Shown here: one piece after another, positions 17,979 to 26,760 of the stretch
How positions within the stretch are numbered: the stretch's first letter is position 1
Layout of the letters: each line of letters opens with the position of its first letter
Source: Thermopolyspora sp044507605
GTDB taxonomy: Bacteria > Actinomycetota > Actinomycetes > Streptosporangiales > Streptosporangiaceae
DNA: 64,000 nt
Direction of reading: 5' to 3'
Assembly (NCBI GenBank): GCA_044507605.1
Contig: JBIQJI010000009.1
Span: forward strand, 66,516-130,515
Notes under the pieces: model-generated
Told to the model about the DNA's origin: nothing
What the model saw: only the letters and a program-made list of their open reading frames with translations
Databases searched by the model: none
Program-made: the position numbers and the translations under genes

Positions 17979-18824
17979 ATGGCGCTGATCGTTCTCGCCG
18001 CCGACAAGGGGGCCCCGGGCGTCACCACGGCCGCCACGGCGCTCGGCGCGGTGTGGCCCCGGCCGGTGCTGCTCGCCGAGTGCGACCCCGCGGGCGGCGA
18101 CCTGGCCTACCGCCTGCCGGGGGCGGGCGGCATGCTCAACCCCGCACGCGGACTGCTCAGCCTCGGGGCGAGCGCCCGCCGGGGGCTGCGCGCCGAGCAG
18201 ATCTACGAGCACACGCAGCGTCTGGTCGGCGGGCTCGACGTGCTCGCCGGGCTGACGAACGGCGAGCAGGCGGCCGGGCTGACCTGGCTGTGGGCCCCGC
18301 TCGGCCGGGCGCTGGCCACGCTGCCGGAGGCCGACGTGCTGGCCGATTGCGGCCGGCTGTGCGGCCATCCGCAGCTGAACGACCTGCTGGCCGAGGCCCG
18401 GCTGCTGCTCCTGGTCACGCGGGCCGGCCTCGACCACGTGGCCCATCTGCGGGAACGTCTGGCCCTGCTCGGCGAAGGGACGCAGGTGGGCGTGGTGGTG
18501 ATCGCCGATCCGCGGGCGTACCGCGCGTCCATCGAGGAGGTCCGGCGTGTCGTGGGCGGCGGACGTGGCGGCCGGGTGGCCTTCGTGGCCGGGCTCGCCC
18601 ACGACCCGAAGGGCGCGGAGCTGCTGCGCGGCGAATGGGGCGGCAAGCTGGGGCGTTCGCCGCTGGTCCGCACCGCCCGCGAACTGGCCGCGCGGCTGGC
18701 CGCCCAGGTCGCCCCCGCCCCGGACCCGGCCGCCGAGTCGGTCTTCGACGTGGCCGACGCGCCGGCCGCGTCGTCCTCGCCCTCGGTGATCCCCCGGCCG
18801 CGCAGCGGCGGGGAGGCGAGATGA
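17979..18824 (+). CDS. CpaE/TadZ-like ParA-family localisation protein
   Basis: 281 residues. It opens like a MinD/ParA ATPase (MALIVLAADKGAPGVTT) and shows the switch-like ECDPAGGDLAYRL segment, so it belongs to the TadZ/CpaE class that places Tad pili at defined cell sites. In the Walker A position, KGAPGVTT, the first lysine is kept but the GKT lysine is replaced by Val, so ATP hydrolysis is doubtful; atypical Walker motifs are known in TadZ proteins. The C-terminal 50 residues are Ala/Pro-rich. Its stop overlaps the tadA start (ATGA). Confidence 0.8.
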   Translation: MALIVLAADKGAPGVTTAATALGAVWPRPVLLAECDPAGGDLAYRLPGAGGMLNPARGLLSLGASARRGLRAEQIYEHTQRLVGGLDVLAGLTNGEQAAGLTWLWAPLGRALATLPEADVLADCGRLCGHPQLNDLLAEARLLLLVTRAGLDHVAHLRERLALLGEGTQVGVVVIADPRAYRASIEEVRRVVGGGRGGRVAFVAGLAHDPKGAELLRGEWGGKLGRSPLVRTARELAARLAAQVAPAPDPAAESVFDVADAPAASSSPSVIPRPRSGGEAR

Positions 18825-20128
18825 CGGTCGATCACGGGCTGGTGAAGCGGTTCCGGCAGGAGGTAGGCGATCGGCTGGCCCGCCAGCGGCGGTTGGACGC
18901 GGCGGCGGGCGTGGCGGTGATGTCCGGTGAGGACGAGCGGCAGTTCGCCCGGGCGTTGATCTCGCAGGTCCTGGAGGAGCACGCGCGGTCGGAGATCGGG
19001 CTGGGGCGCACACCGCCGTCGGCGCAGGAAGAGGAGGAGCTGGCGGCGGGGGTGCACGCGGCGCTGTTCGGGGTGGGCCGGTTGCAGCCGCTGCTGGACG
19101 ACCCCTCGGTGGAGAACATCGATGTGAACGGCTGCGATCGGGTGTTCGTGGGTTACGCCGATGGGCGCGAGGTGATGGTGGACCCGGTCGCCGATTCCGA
19201 CGATGAGCTGGTCGAGCTGATCCAGGTGCTGGCGGCGTATTCGGGATTGTCGAGCCGGCCGTTCGACTCGGCGAATCCGCAGTTGGATCTGCGGCTGCCG
19301 GACGGCTCGCGGCTGTCTGCGGTGATGGACGTGACGGTGCGTCCGGCGCTGTCCATTCGGCGGGCCCGGCTCGGCAAGGTGCTGCTGGCCGATCTGGTGG
19401 GGAACGGGACGCTGTCCCGTTCGCTGGCGCGGTTCTTGTCGGCGGCCGTGCGGGCGCGCAAGAACATGATGATCGCGGGGTCGACGAACGCCGGAAAGAC
19501 GACGTTGCTGCGGGCGCTGGCGAACGAGATCGGCCCCGAGGAGCGGCTGGTGACGGTGGAACGCTCGCTGGAACTCGGGCTGGACCGGTTCGCGGAGCTG
19601 CATCCGAACGTCGTGGCGATGGAGGAGCGGCTGCCGAACGCCGAAGGCCGCGGCGGCGTGTCGATGGCGGAGCTGGTGCGCCGGTCGCTCCGGATGAACC
19701 CCTCCCGGGTGATCGTGGGCGAGGTGCTGGGCGACGAGATCGTGACGATGTTGAACGCGATGACGCAGGGAAACGACGGCTCGCTGTCGACCATTCACGC
19801 GAATTCGTCGCTGGAGGTCTTCAACCGGGTGGCGACGTACGCGTTGCAGGCGGCGGAGCGGCTGCCGGTGGAGGCGAGCCACATGTTGATGGCCGGCGCG
19901 ATCGATTTCGTGGTGTTCGTGGAGAAGCGCAACGACTATGCGCGGGGCGGCCGGCTGCGGCGGTTCGTGTCCAGCGTCCGCGAGGTGACCGGCGTCGACG
20001 GGCGCGTGCTGTCGAGCGAGGTCTTCGCCCCCGGCCCGGACGGCGTGGCGGTGCCGCACGCGCCGATCTCCTGCCTGGACGAGCTGGCCGAGCACGGCTA
20101 CGACCCGATCCGGGAGGCATGGGCATGA
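18821..20128 (+). CDS. tadA: TadA/CpaF-type pilus assembly ATPase
   Basis: 435 residues, a VirB11/CpaF-class secretion ATPase that forms a hexamer under the membrane and powers pilin polymerisation. Walker A is GSTNAGKTT; the Walker B/Asp box region reads NPSRVIVGEVLGDE, and the His box reads GSLSTIHANS. The N-terminal domain has the usual VENIDVNGCDRVFV motif. The common GEVRG Arg is a Leu here. The start is ATG 18821, overlapping the previous stop by 4 bp, and the end overlaps tadB by 4 bp: strong translational coupling. This is the motor of the cluster and the most secure Tad assignment. Confidence 0.95.
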   Translation: MTVDHGLVKRFRQEVGDRLARQRRLDAAAGVAVMSGEDERQFARALISQVLEEHARSEIGLGRTPPSAQEEEELAAGVHAALFGVGRLQPLLDDPSVENIDVNGCDRVFVGYADGREVMVDPVADSDDELVELIQVLAAYSGLSSRPFDSANPQLDLRLPDGSRLSAVMDVTVRPALSIRRARLGKVLLADLVGNGTLSRSLARFLSAAVRARKNMMIAGSTNAGKTTLLRALANEIGPEERLVTVERSLELGLDRFAELHPNVVAMEERLPNAEGRGGVSMAELVRRSLRMNPSRVIVGEVLGDEIVTMLNAMTQGNDGSLSTIHANSSLEVFNRVATYALQAAERLPVEASHMLMAGAIDFVVFVEKRNDYARGGRLRRFVSSVREVTGVDGRVLSSEVFAPGPDGVAVPHAPISCLDELAEHGYDPIREAWA

Positions 20129-21018
20129 GCGGACCGCCCGCCGGGCTGCCCGATCCCCTCGTCATGCTGGCGGGGGCGGCGGTCGGCGGTGGCCTCTTCC
20201 TGTTCGGGCTGGCGCTGTACGGCCTGCCGGCCCGGCCGGTCACGGCCCGGCGGCGGGGCGTCGACCGGCGCGAGCTGATCCGGATGCTGTCGACACGGTC
20301 GGCGGTGGCCGCGATCAGTGGAGGGCTGGTCCTCGTCGTCACGCGCTGGCCGGTCATGGCGGCCGGCGCGGTGCTGCTCGTGTCGGCGTGGCGCGGGCTG
20401 ACCGGCGGCGCGGCCGAGGAGCGGGCCGCGATGCGCGACCTGGAGGCCCTCGCCGCCTGGACCGAGTCGCTGCGCGACACCATCGCCGGGGCCGCCGGGC
20501 TGGAGCAGGCCATCCCCGTCTCCGTACGGGCGGCCGCCCCCACGCTGCGTCCCCGCCTGCGTACGCTCGTCGACCGCCTGCACACGCGGGTGCCGCTGCC
20601 CGAGGCCCTCCGCGGGTTCGCCGACGACCTGAACGACCCCTCGGCCGATCTGGTGGTGGCCGCGCTCATCCTCAACGCCCGCCTGCGCGGCCCCGGCCTG
20701 CGCGACGTGCTGAGCGCGCTGGCGGTGTCGGCCCGTGAGGAGCTCGACATGCGGCGGCGGGTCGAGGCCGAGCGCAAGGCGACGCGGCGCAGCGTGCAGA
20801 TCGTGGTGATCGTCGCCTTGGCGTTCGCCGCCCTGCTGATCGTCTTCAACCGTTCGTACGTCCGCGAGTACGACTCCGCCCTCGGCCAGGCCGTGCTGGT
20901 CGTGGTGGCCGGCCTGTTCGGCGCCGGATTCGCCTGGATGCGGCGGCTCGCCCGGTTCGACACGCCGGTCCGGCTGCTGGCACCGGCCCGTCGCGCGAGG
21001 GAGGCCGGCGATGACTGA
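20125..21018 (+). CDS. tadB: TadB-like type II secretion F-family protein
   Basis: 297 residues. ATG 20125 is preferred over 20119 because GGGAGG then sits 7 nt upstream and the ATGA overlap with tadA is kept. It is an integral membrane platform protein: N-terminal helices (LVMLAGAAVGGGLFLFGLALY and a second pair near 60-90), a cytoplasmic T2SSF domain with AWTESLRDTIAGAAGLEQAI, and C-terminal helices (VIVALAFAALLIVF and VLVVVAGLFGAGF). With TadC it forms the inner-membrane base on which TadA acts. It overlaps the next gene by 8 bp. Confidence 0.9.
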   Translation: MSGPPAGLPDPLVMLAGAAVGGGLFLFGLALYGLPARPVTARRRGVDRRELIRMLSTRSAVAAISGGLVLVVTRWPVMAAGAVLLVSAWRGLTGGAAEERAAMRDLEALAAWTESLRDTIAGAAGLEQAIPVSVRAAAPTLRPRLRTLVDRLHTRVPLPEALRGFADDLNDPSADLVVAALILNARLRGPGLRDVLSALAVSAREELDMRRRVEAERKATRRSVQIVVIVALAFAALLIVFNRSYVREYDSALGQAVLVVVAGLFGAGFAWMRRLARFDTPVRLLAPARRAREAGDD

Positions 21019-21937
21019 GGTCGCGCTGCCGGGCGCGCTGATCGGGCTGGGACTGTTTCTGCTGGTCCGCGCGCTGTTTCCGCCCCGGCCGGGGCTGGCG
21101 GCCCGGCTCCGTGCCCTGGACGCCGCACGAGAGGGCGACGACCTGCCCCGCCTCCCGTCCGGCGGCGTCGACGACCGGCTGGGTGCGCTGCGGCGCGGCC
21201 TCGGCGAGTGGCTGGCCGGGTTCTGCGCGGCGCGCGGCTGGGCGGTCCGCTCGACCCGGGCCGACCTCGCGCTGCTCGGCCGGTCGTTCGAAGGGTTCCT
21301 CGCCACGAAGGTGCTGCTGGCGCTGTCGGGGCTGCTGGTCTTCCCGGTGCTGCTGCTCTGGCTGCTCGCGATGGGCTGGGGGGCCTCGCCGGCGGTGCCG
21401 TTCTGGGCGGCGCTGGTCGCGGCGGCGGTCTTCTTCGTGCTGCCCGACCTGCAGGTGCGCCGGGACGCCGCCGTGCGGCGCCGCGACTTCCGGCACGCGG
21501 TGGGCGCCTTCCTCGACCTCGTCGCGATGAACCTCGCGGGCGGCCGGGGTGTGCCCGAGGCGCTGCTGGCGGCGGTGTCCGTGGGAGGCGAGGGCGACGG
21601 CGGCAACTGGGCGATGGCGCGCATCCGCGAGGAGCTGGCCGGGGCGCGGATCATCGGCATCACCCCGTGGCAGGCACTCGGCCGCCTCGGTGACGAGACC
21701 GGCGTCGACGAGCTGCGTGACCTGTCCGCGGCCCTGGGGCTCGTGGCCGACGACGGGGCGAAGGTGCGGGCCTCTCTCACCGCCCGGGCGGCGACCCTGC
21801 GCCGCCGTGAACTCGCCGAGGTCGAGGGTCGGGCGGGGGAGCGGTCCCAGTCGATGCTCGTCGCGCAGCTCCTGCTGTGCGCCGGGTTCGTCGTCTTTCT
21901 CAGTTTTCCGGCCGCGATGAAGATGTTGGGGGCTTGA
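21011..21937 (+). CDS. tadC: TadC-like type II secretion F-family protein
   Basis: 308 residues, the partner of TadB. Membrane helices are near 10-25, 98-117 and 128-150, and one at the C terminus (LLLCAGFVVFLSFPAAM). The T2SSF domain in between contains FRHAVGAFLDLVAMNLAGGRGVPEAL. The arrangement TadA-TadB-TadC-Flp is the classical order. The pilin gene starts directly after the stop codon. Confidence 0.9.
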   Translation: MTEVALPGALIGLGLFLLVRALFPPRPGLAARLRALDAAREGDDLPRLPSGGVDDRLGALRRGLGEWLAGFCAARGWAVRSTRADLALLGRSFEGFLATKVLLALSGLLVFPVLLLWLLAMGWGASPAVPFWAALVAAAVFFVLPDLQVRRDAAVRRRDFRHAVGAFLDLVAMNLAGGRGVPEALLAAVSVGGEGDGGNWAMARIREELAGARIIGITPWQALGRLGDETGVDELRDLSAALGLVADDGAKVRASLTARAATLRRRELAEVEGRAGERSQSMLVAQLLLCAGFVVFLSFPAAMKMLGA

Positions 21938-22177
21938 ATGTGCCGTCCTGGCTGGTTCTCCTATCTGCTGATCATGCTGAGCGTGCGGCTCGACCGGGCC
22001 CGCCAGGCGCCCTCGCGCGGCGCCTCCGCCGTCGAATGGGTCATCATCACGGCCATCATCGCCGGGGTCGCGCTCGGCCTCGCCGCCCTCATCAGGAGCC
22101 TGGTCGAGGGCAAGGAGGCCGAAATCGAGAGCAGCTTCGGCGACGGTGGCGGAGGCGTCTACGGCGGGCGGCCGTGA
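21938..22177 (+). CDS. flp: Flp/Fap-type pilin
   Basis: 79 residues. A leader of about 29 residues ends in a prepilin site, RG/ASAVEW, with Glu at +5 of the mature protein, followed by a hydrophobic helix (VIITAIIAGVALGLAALI) and a short Gly-rich tail. These features define class IVb Flp pilins. The leader is long and contains a hydrophobic stretch (FSYLLIMLSV); ATG 21974 would give a shorter, more usual leader. No prepilin peptidase (TadV/CpaA) is in the window, so it must be encoded elsewhere. The stop overlaps the next start as GTGA. Confidence 0.88.
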   Translation: MCRPGWFSYLLIMLSVRLDRARQAPSRGASAVEWVIITAIIAGVALGLAALIRSLVEGKEAEIESSFGDGGGGVYGGRP

Positions 22178-22620
22178 CCACAAGGTCCCGGCGATCCGCC
22201 GCCGAGCGCGGCGCCACGGCGGTGGAGCTCGCGATGATCATGCCGGTCGTGCTGGCGGTCGTCCTGCTCGTCGTCCAGCTCACCTTGTGGTTCCACGGCC
22301 GCCAGGTCGCCGCCGCGGCCGCGCGGGAGGGGGCCCGGATCGCCCGGGCCGCCGGTGCCGGCGCATCGGGCGGCGCGACCGGCTGGGAGGGGGAGGCCCG
22401 GGCCAGGGCCGAGCAGATCGTCCGCGCGGTGGGGCCGGAGCTGTTGCGGAACGTGTCGGTCGAGACGTGGCAGCAGGGCGATCGGCGGGGCGTCGAGGTC
22501 ACCGGGCACGCGGTGCGGGTGATCCCGCTGCTGCCCGACCTCACCTTCACGATCACCTCCCGCTTCGGCGGGCCGGTGGAGTGCTTCCGTCCCGACGACG
22601 GATCGGCGGGCTGCGCGTGA
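22174..22620 (+). CDS. tadE: TadE-like pseudopilin
   Basis: 148 residues from a GTG start overlapping the pilin stop. Prepilin-like processing motif ERG/ATAVELAM with Glu at +5, then a hydrophobic helix (IMPVVLAVVLLVVQLTLWF) and an extracytoplasmic domain with AAREGARIARAAG. TadE-type pseudopilins are minor, envelope-located components of the Tad apparatus. It ends in a GTGA overlap with the next gene. Confidence 0.88.
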   Translation: MTTRSRRSAAERGATAVELAMIMPVVLAVVLLVVQLTLWFHGRQVAAAAAREGARIARAAGAGASGGATGWEGEARARAEQIVRAVGPELLRNVSVETWQQGDRRGVEVTGHAVRVIPLLPDLTFTITSRFGGPVECFRPDDGSAGCA

Positions 22621-23009
22621 GAAGGGAGCGGGAACGAGGCTCGATGGCGGTGGAGACGGTGCTGCTGGCGCCCGTCCTCCTGCTCTTTCTGCTGTTCCTG
22701 GCGGGCGCGGGCCGCATCGTCGAGGCGCAGGGCGAGGTGAACGGCGCGGCGCGGGACGCGGCGCGGGCGGCGTCCGTGCGGCGCACGTTCGGCGAGGCCG
22801 AGGCCGCCGCGCGGGCCGTCGTACGGGACTCGGCCGGCGGCGGCTGCGACCCCGAGATCGAGCTGAGCGGCAGCCGGTTCGAGGAGGGCGGATCGGTGGT
22901 CGCCACGGTCACCTGCGACCTCGATCTCGGCTTCCTCGGGTTCGGTGCCGCGAAGCGGATGACCGGCAGGTCGGTCGTGCCGCTGGAACGGTTCAGGAGG
23001 GCCGGATGA
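22617..23009 (+). CDS. Second TadE-like pseudopilin
   Basis: 130 residues, GTG start in a 4-bp overlap. A short basic leader, a cleavage motif RG/SMAVE with Glu at +5, the helix TVLLAPVLLLFLLFLAGAGRI, then EVNGAARDAARAASVRR and two Cys residues in the C-terminal half that could form a disulfide outside the cell (GGGCDPE and VTCDLD). It overlaps the next gene by 4 bp (ATGA). Confidence 0.85.
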   Translation: MRRERERGSMAVETVLLAPVLLLFLLFLAGAGRIVEAQGEVNGAARDAARAASVRRTFGEAEAAARAVVRDSAGGGCDPEIELSGSRFEEGGSVVATVTCDLDLGFLGFGAAKRMTGRSVVPLERFRRAG

Positions 23010-23437
23010 CCGGAGGCGGCTCGGGCGAGCGGGGCTCCATGTCCGTGTTCGTGGTGGTCTTCTCGGTGACGGTGTTCCTGCTGGCGGGGCTGCTCGTCGA
23101 TGGGGGTGCCGCCATCAACGCCCGGCTCAAGGCCGCCGACATCGCCGAGCAGGGGGCCAGGGCCGCCGCCGACGCCATCGACGAGGACGAGCTCCGCCGC
23201 ACCGGGCGGATCCGGCTGCTGCGCGACGACGCGACGGTGTGCGAGCGGGCCCGGCACATCGTGGCCGCCCAGGGGACGGACGCCGCGCGCCTGACGGCCT
23301 GCGTCCCCGCCGGAACGCGGGTGACGGTCAGCGTCAGCGTGCACTGGAACTCGATCTTCCTGGCGGCGCTCGGCTTCCCCGGCGACGACATGACGGGCAC
23401 CGCGGTGGCCGGCCCGGACGTGGGGGCCGGCCGATGA
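23006..23437 (+). CDS. TadG-like / pilus assembly envelope protein
   Basis: 143 residues. N-terminal GERGSMSVFVVVFSVTVFLLAGLLVDGG combines the pseudopilin-like Gly-Ser-Met junction with a single helix and the LLVDGG motif of TadG/Rv3660c-neighbour proteins. It is much shorter than proteobacterial TadG (no von Willebrand domain), as is common in actinobacterial Tad loci. The stop overlaps the BTAD gene 2 start. Confidence 0.75.
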   Translation: MTGGGSGERGSMSVFVVVFSVTVFLLAGLLVDGGAAINARLKAADIAEQGARAAADAIDEDELRRTGRIRLLRDDATVCERARHIVAAQGTDAARLTACVPAGTRVTVSVSVHWNSIFLAALGFPGDDMTGTAVAGPDVGAGR

Positions 23438-26400
23438 GCCGGGGGCGGCGGGCGGGCCGGCCGGCGGCTCCCGGACCCTATCGCGGTGCCCCGGCCCCCG
23501 CGCGGATCAAGGCGGGGCGCGATCCCGGCGACGTGCTCGCCGGGATCGGCGCGCTGGTGCTCCTGGCCGCACTGCTGGCCGGAGTGCCGTACGCCCTGCT
23601 CCGGTACGCCGGGCCGCCCGTGACCGGCGACCTGCTCACTCCCGAGCTCCTGACCCGCCAGGTGAGCGCCACGACGATCGTGGCGATCCTGGTCCTGGTG
23701 GTGTGGCTCGCCTGGCTGCAGCTGGCGATCTGCGTGGTGGTCGAGGTGTACGCGGGGGTGCGGCGCGTCGGGCTGCCCGCACGCGTGCCGCTGGCCGGCG
23801 GCACCCAGGCGCTCGCGCATCGCCTGGTGTCGGCGGCGCTGCTGCTGTTCACCCTGTCGGCGATAGCCGTGCCCGTCACCCGGTTCGGCGCGCCCCCGGC
23901 GCGGCCCGCCGTCAGCCTCGCCGCGACCGCCCCGCTGGCGGACTCCCCATCCGGCGCGGCCGTCGGCCCGGCGCATCGGCCGGCCGCCGAGAGGCCCGCG
24001 CCCGGCGGCCGCGAGGTCAAAAAGGTGTATGTCGTCCAGCCGCCCGAGGGCAGACACCACGAGAGCCTGTGGGAGATCGCCGAGAAGTGCCTCGGCGACG
24101 GGCGCCGCTATCGGGAGATCTTCCAGCTCAACCGCGACATCGTGCAGCCCGACGGCGCGCGGCTGCGCATCGCCGACCTCATCAGGCCCGGCTGGGTGCT
24201 GGAGATGCCGTCCGACGCGGTCGGCGTGCACATCGTGCCGATCGGACAGGACCCCGCGCAGACCCTCGCCGAGCACCCCGGCAGGGCCGCCGAGGCCGGC
24301 GACCGCATCCACGACGGCACGTCCGGGGGCATCGGGGCGATCGACGGCAAGGACACCGGTGGCACGCACACCGGCGGAACCGGCACCGGCGGTGAGGACG
24401 TCGACGGCACCGGGGCCGCGCACGGCGCGGAGCCGGGCGGCCAGGGCTCGGAGAGCGGCCTGACGCGGTCAGGGGCGGGCCGCGGTGACCCTGCCCGGCC
24501 CGGGGGTGGTGGCGGCGCTGAAGCGTCCCCTGACCAGGGCGTACGGGCGGGCACTTCACCCGGCGGTCCGGGCTCGGAGAAGGGCTCGGCAGGGTCAGGG
24601 GCAGGCCACGGTGACCGGTCCAGGACCAAGGGCGGTGGCGGAACCGGTGCGTCCCGGGACGCGGGCGCGCGGGCGGGGGTTTCGCCTGGCGACGTCGCGC
24701 GGGCGGGTACGGACGCTGGCGATGCGCGGGGCAGGGACGCCGGTGCCGACGGGCGGCGCGGCGTGGACGGCGGCGCTGATGCGCGGGGCGGTGTGGGCGA
24801 TGGCGCCGATGCGTGGGCCGGCTTTGTGGCGTACCTGGCCACGTCGTCGCTCGCCGCCGCCGGGCTGCTCGCCCTGCTCGGACGCAGGCGGCGCGAGCAG
24901 CTTTGGAGGCGGGCGTTCGGGCGCCGCATCGCGCGGCCGACCGGGGACGCGGCGACCGCCGAGGTCGCCCTGCGGCTGGGTGCCGACGCGCCGGGCAGCC
25001 GCATGCTCGATCTCGGGCTGCGGCTGCTCGGCCGCCTGCTCGCCCGGCAGGGCCGTACCCCGCCCACGATCTTCGCCGTCCACCTGTCCGCGAGCGGGCT
25101 GGACCTGTGGATCCATCCGCCGGACGCGGACGTTCCGGAGCCGTGGACGGCGCACGACGACGGCCGCATCTGGCGGCTGCCGGCCCACGAGGGCAGACGG
25201 GTCGACGAACGGACCTTGGCCGACGCACCGGCGCCGTACCCGGGGCTGGTGTCGCTCGGCAGGGTGGGCTCCGGCCGCGTGCTCGTCGACCTGGAGGCGG
25301 CGCTCGGGCTGATCTGCGTCACCGGGGCGCACACCACCGACGTGCTGTCGGCCTTGGCCGTCGAGCTGGCGACGAACCGCTGGTCGGACCGGATGCGGCT
25401 CACCCTCGTCGGGTTCGGCGACGAACTCACCATGATCGCGCCGGAGCGGGTGCGGTCGGTGGGCACGCTCGGGGAGGCGCTGCCCGCGCTGGAGGCGCGG
25501 GCGAACGCCGCGCCCGGGCCCGGAGACGTGCTCACGGGCCGGGTCGCCGCACGCGCCGCCGACCCCGCCTGGCCGCCGCACTATCTGCTGTCGGCGATCC
25601 GGCCCGACGCCGGTGAGGCCCGGCGGCTCGCGATGCTCGCGCGGGGCCGTGCCGCCGCCGGGTACGTGGTCGCGGGCGAGGTGCCGCACGCCACCTGGAC
25701 CTGGGACGTTTCCGCGGACGGCGTGGTGACGCTGCCCGCCCTCGGCCTGACGGCCACCGCGCAACTGCTGCCCCGGCGGCACTATGACGCGGTCGTCGAG
25801 CTGTTCCGCACCGCCGGGCGCGACGACGGCGACCCGCTGCTGCCGGAGGGGCCGGGGCGGCTGCCCGACGGGGAGCCGGCGGTCGAGATCCGGGTGCTGG
25901 GACCGATCGAGTTCGAGCCGATGAACCCGCTCGAGGAGGGCCGTGCCGACCTCGCCATCGAGATGCTGGTCTACCTCGCGACGCACCCCGGCGGTGTCCA
26001 CCCGGCGGTGCTGGGCGGGGTGCTGTGGCCGCGCGGAGTGTCCCAGGCGGTGCGCGACACGACGATCGCCCGCGTGGCGGAGTGGCTGGGGCGCGACGGC
26101 ACCGGGCGGCCCCACCTGGATGTCGACCGCTCGGGCCGGGTGCGGCTCGGCCCCGACGTGCGCACCGACTGGCAGGTGTTCCAGGAGCTGATCCGGCGCT
26201 CCAAATTCGATCACGACGGCCACGAGTCGCTGCTGGAACGGGCCCTCGGGCTCGTCCGGGGCCCGCTGCTCGCGGGCCGTCCCGCCGGCCGGTACGCCTG
26301 GCTGGCCGACGACGACCTGGAATACGAGGTGATGGCGAATGTGGCCGATGCGGCCCATCGGCTCTGCGAGGTGCGGCTCGCCGGCGGCGACGCCGACGGC

Positions 26401-26628
26401 GCCATGGCGGCGGTGCGGGCGGGTCTGCTGCTCGCCGCCGACGACGAAGGGCTGTGGCGCGACCTGCTCCGCGCCGCCCACGCGACGGGTGACATGGACA
26501 CGCTGCGCGCCGTGGCCGACGCCCTGCACCGGCGGGCGGCCTCGCACCCGTACGGCGGCATGGCGCCCGAGACGGAGGCGCTCATCGACGACCTGCTGCC
26601 GGCGCTGCGGCTTCACCCGTCGGCCTGA
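23434..26628 (+). CDS. Membrane-tethered LysM-like / winged-helix / BTAD protein 2
   Basis: 1064 residues, coupled to the pilus operon by an ATGA overlap. In order: three membrane helices (about 34-57, 82-109, 131-152), a LysM-like module (198-259, YVVQPPEGRHHESLWEIAEKC then RPGWVLEMP), a Gly-rich linker holding a 42-residue duplication, a further hydrophobic segment (464-482), the region shared with BTAD protein 1 (LDLWIHPPD), and a C-terminal winged helix with BTAD helices (817-1062; VLGPIEF, GVLWPRGV, RALGLVRGPLL). LysM domains bind peptidoglycan, BTAD is the output part of SARP regulators; if the LysM lies outside and the C terminus inside, the protein would connect wall and transcription. 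Topology and role are inference, the paralogy with 3542-7669 is directly visible. Confidence 0.82.
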   Translation: MSRGRRAGRPAAPGPYRGAPAPARIKAGRDPGDVLAGIGALVLLAALLAGVPYALLRYAGPPVTGDLLTPELLTRQVSATTIVAILVLVVWLAWLQLAICVVVEVYAGVRRVGLPARVPLAGGTQALAHRLVSAALLLFTLSAIAVPVTRFGAPPARPAVSLAATAPLADSPSGAAVGPAHRPAAERPAPGGREVKKVYVVQPPEGRHHESLWEIAEKCLGDGRRYREIFQLNRDIVQPDGARLRIADLIRPGWVLEMPSDAVGVHIVPIGQDPAQTLAEHPGRAAEAGDRIHDGTSGGIGAIDGKDTGGTHTGGTGTGGEDVDGTGAAHGAEPGGQGSESGLTRSGAGRGDPARPGGGGGAEASPDQGVRAGTSPGGPGSEKGSAGSGAGHGDRSRTKGGGGTGASRDAGARAGVSPGDVARAGTDAGDARGRDAGADGRRGVDGGADARGGVGDGADAWAGFVAYLATSSLAAAGLLALLGRRRREQLWRRAFGRRIARPTGDAATAEVALRLGADAPGSRMLDLGLRLLGRLLARQGRTPPTIFAVHLSASGLDLWIHPPDADVPEPWTAHDDGRIWRLPAHEGRRVDERTLADAPAPYPGLVSLGRVGSGRVLVDLEAALGLICVTGAHTTDVLSALAVELATNRWSDRMRLTLVGFGDELTMIAPERVRSVGTLGEALPALEARANAAPGPGDVLTGRVAARAADPAWPPHYLLSAIRPDAGEARRLAMLARGRAAAGYVVAGEVPHATWTWDVSADGVVTLPALGLTATAQLLPRRHYDAVVELFRTAGRDDGDPLLPEGPGRLPDGEPAVEIRVLGPIEFEPMNPLEEGRADLAIEMLVYLATHPGGVHPAVLGGVLWPRGVSQAVRDTTIARVAEWLGRDGTGRPHLDVDRSGRVRLGPDVRTDWQVFQELIRRSKFDHDGHESLLERALGLVRGPLLAGRPAGRYAWLADDDLEYEVMANVADAAHRLCEVRLAGGDADGAMAAVRAGLLLAADDEGLWRDLLRAAHATGDMDTLRAVADALHRRAASHPYGGMAPETEALIDDLLPALRLHPSA
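24445..24696 (+). repeat. 126-bp in-frame duplication in BTAD gene 2
   Basis: Two units of 42 codons start at GGCTCGGAGA (24445 and 24571). They share the pattern GSExGxxxSGAGxGDxxxxxGGGGxxAS followed by a RAGxSPG ending. The duplication lies in the linker between the LysM-like and conserved regions. Confidence 0.8.
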
Positions 26629-26760
26629 CGTGGCCCTGCCGGGCCGTCCCGGCCTGCTCGTCGGCGGCCCGGGGCCGCGCATCGCCCGGCACCGGGGCGG
26701 CGGCTGTCTCGGACCCGCCCGCGGGAACGCCCGGATCGGAGATAGGGGGAGGGCGACGTC

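Noticed and set aside
26664..26678. Terminator after BTAD gene 2 (palindrome GCGGCCCGGGGCCGC)
   Set aside because: The arms are 7 bp with a 1-nt centre, so it cannot fold as a normal hairpin; the next gene runs in the same direction.
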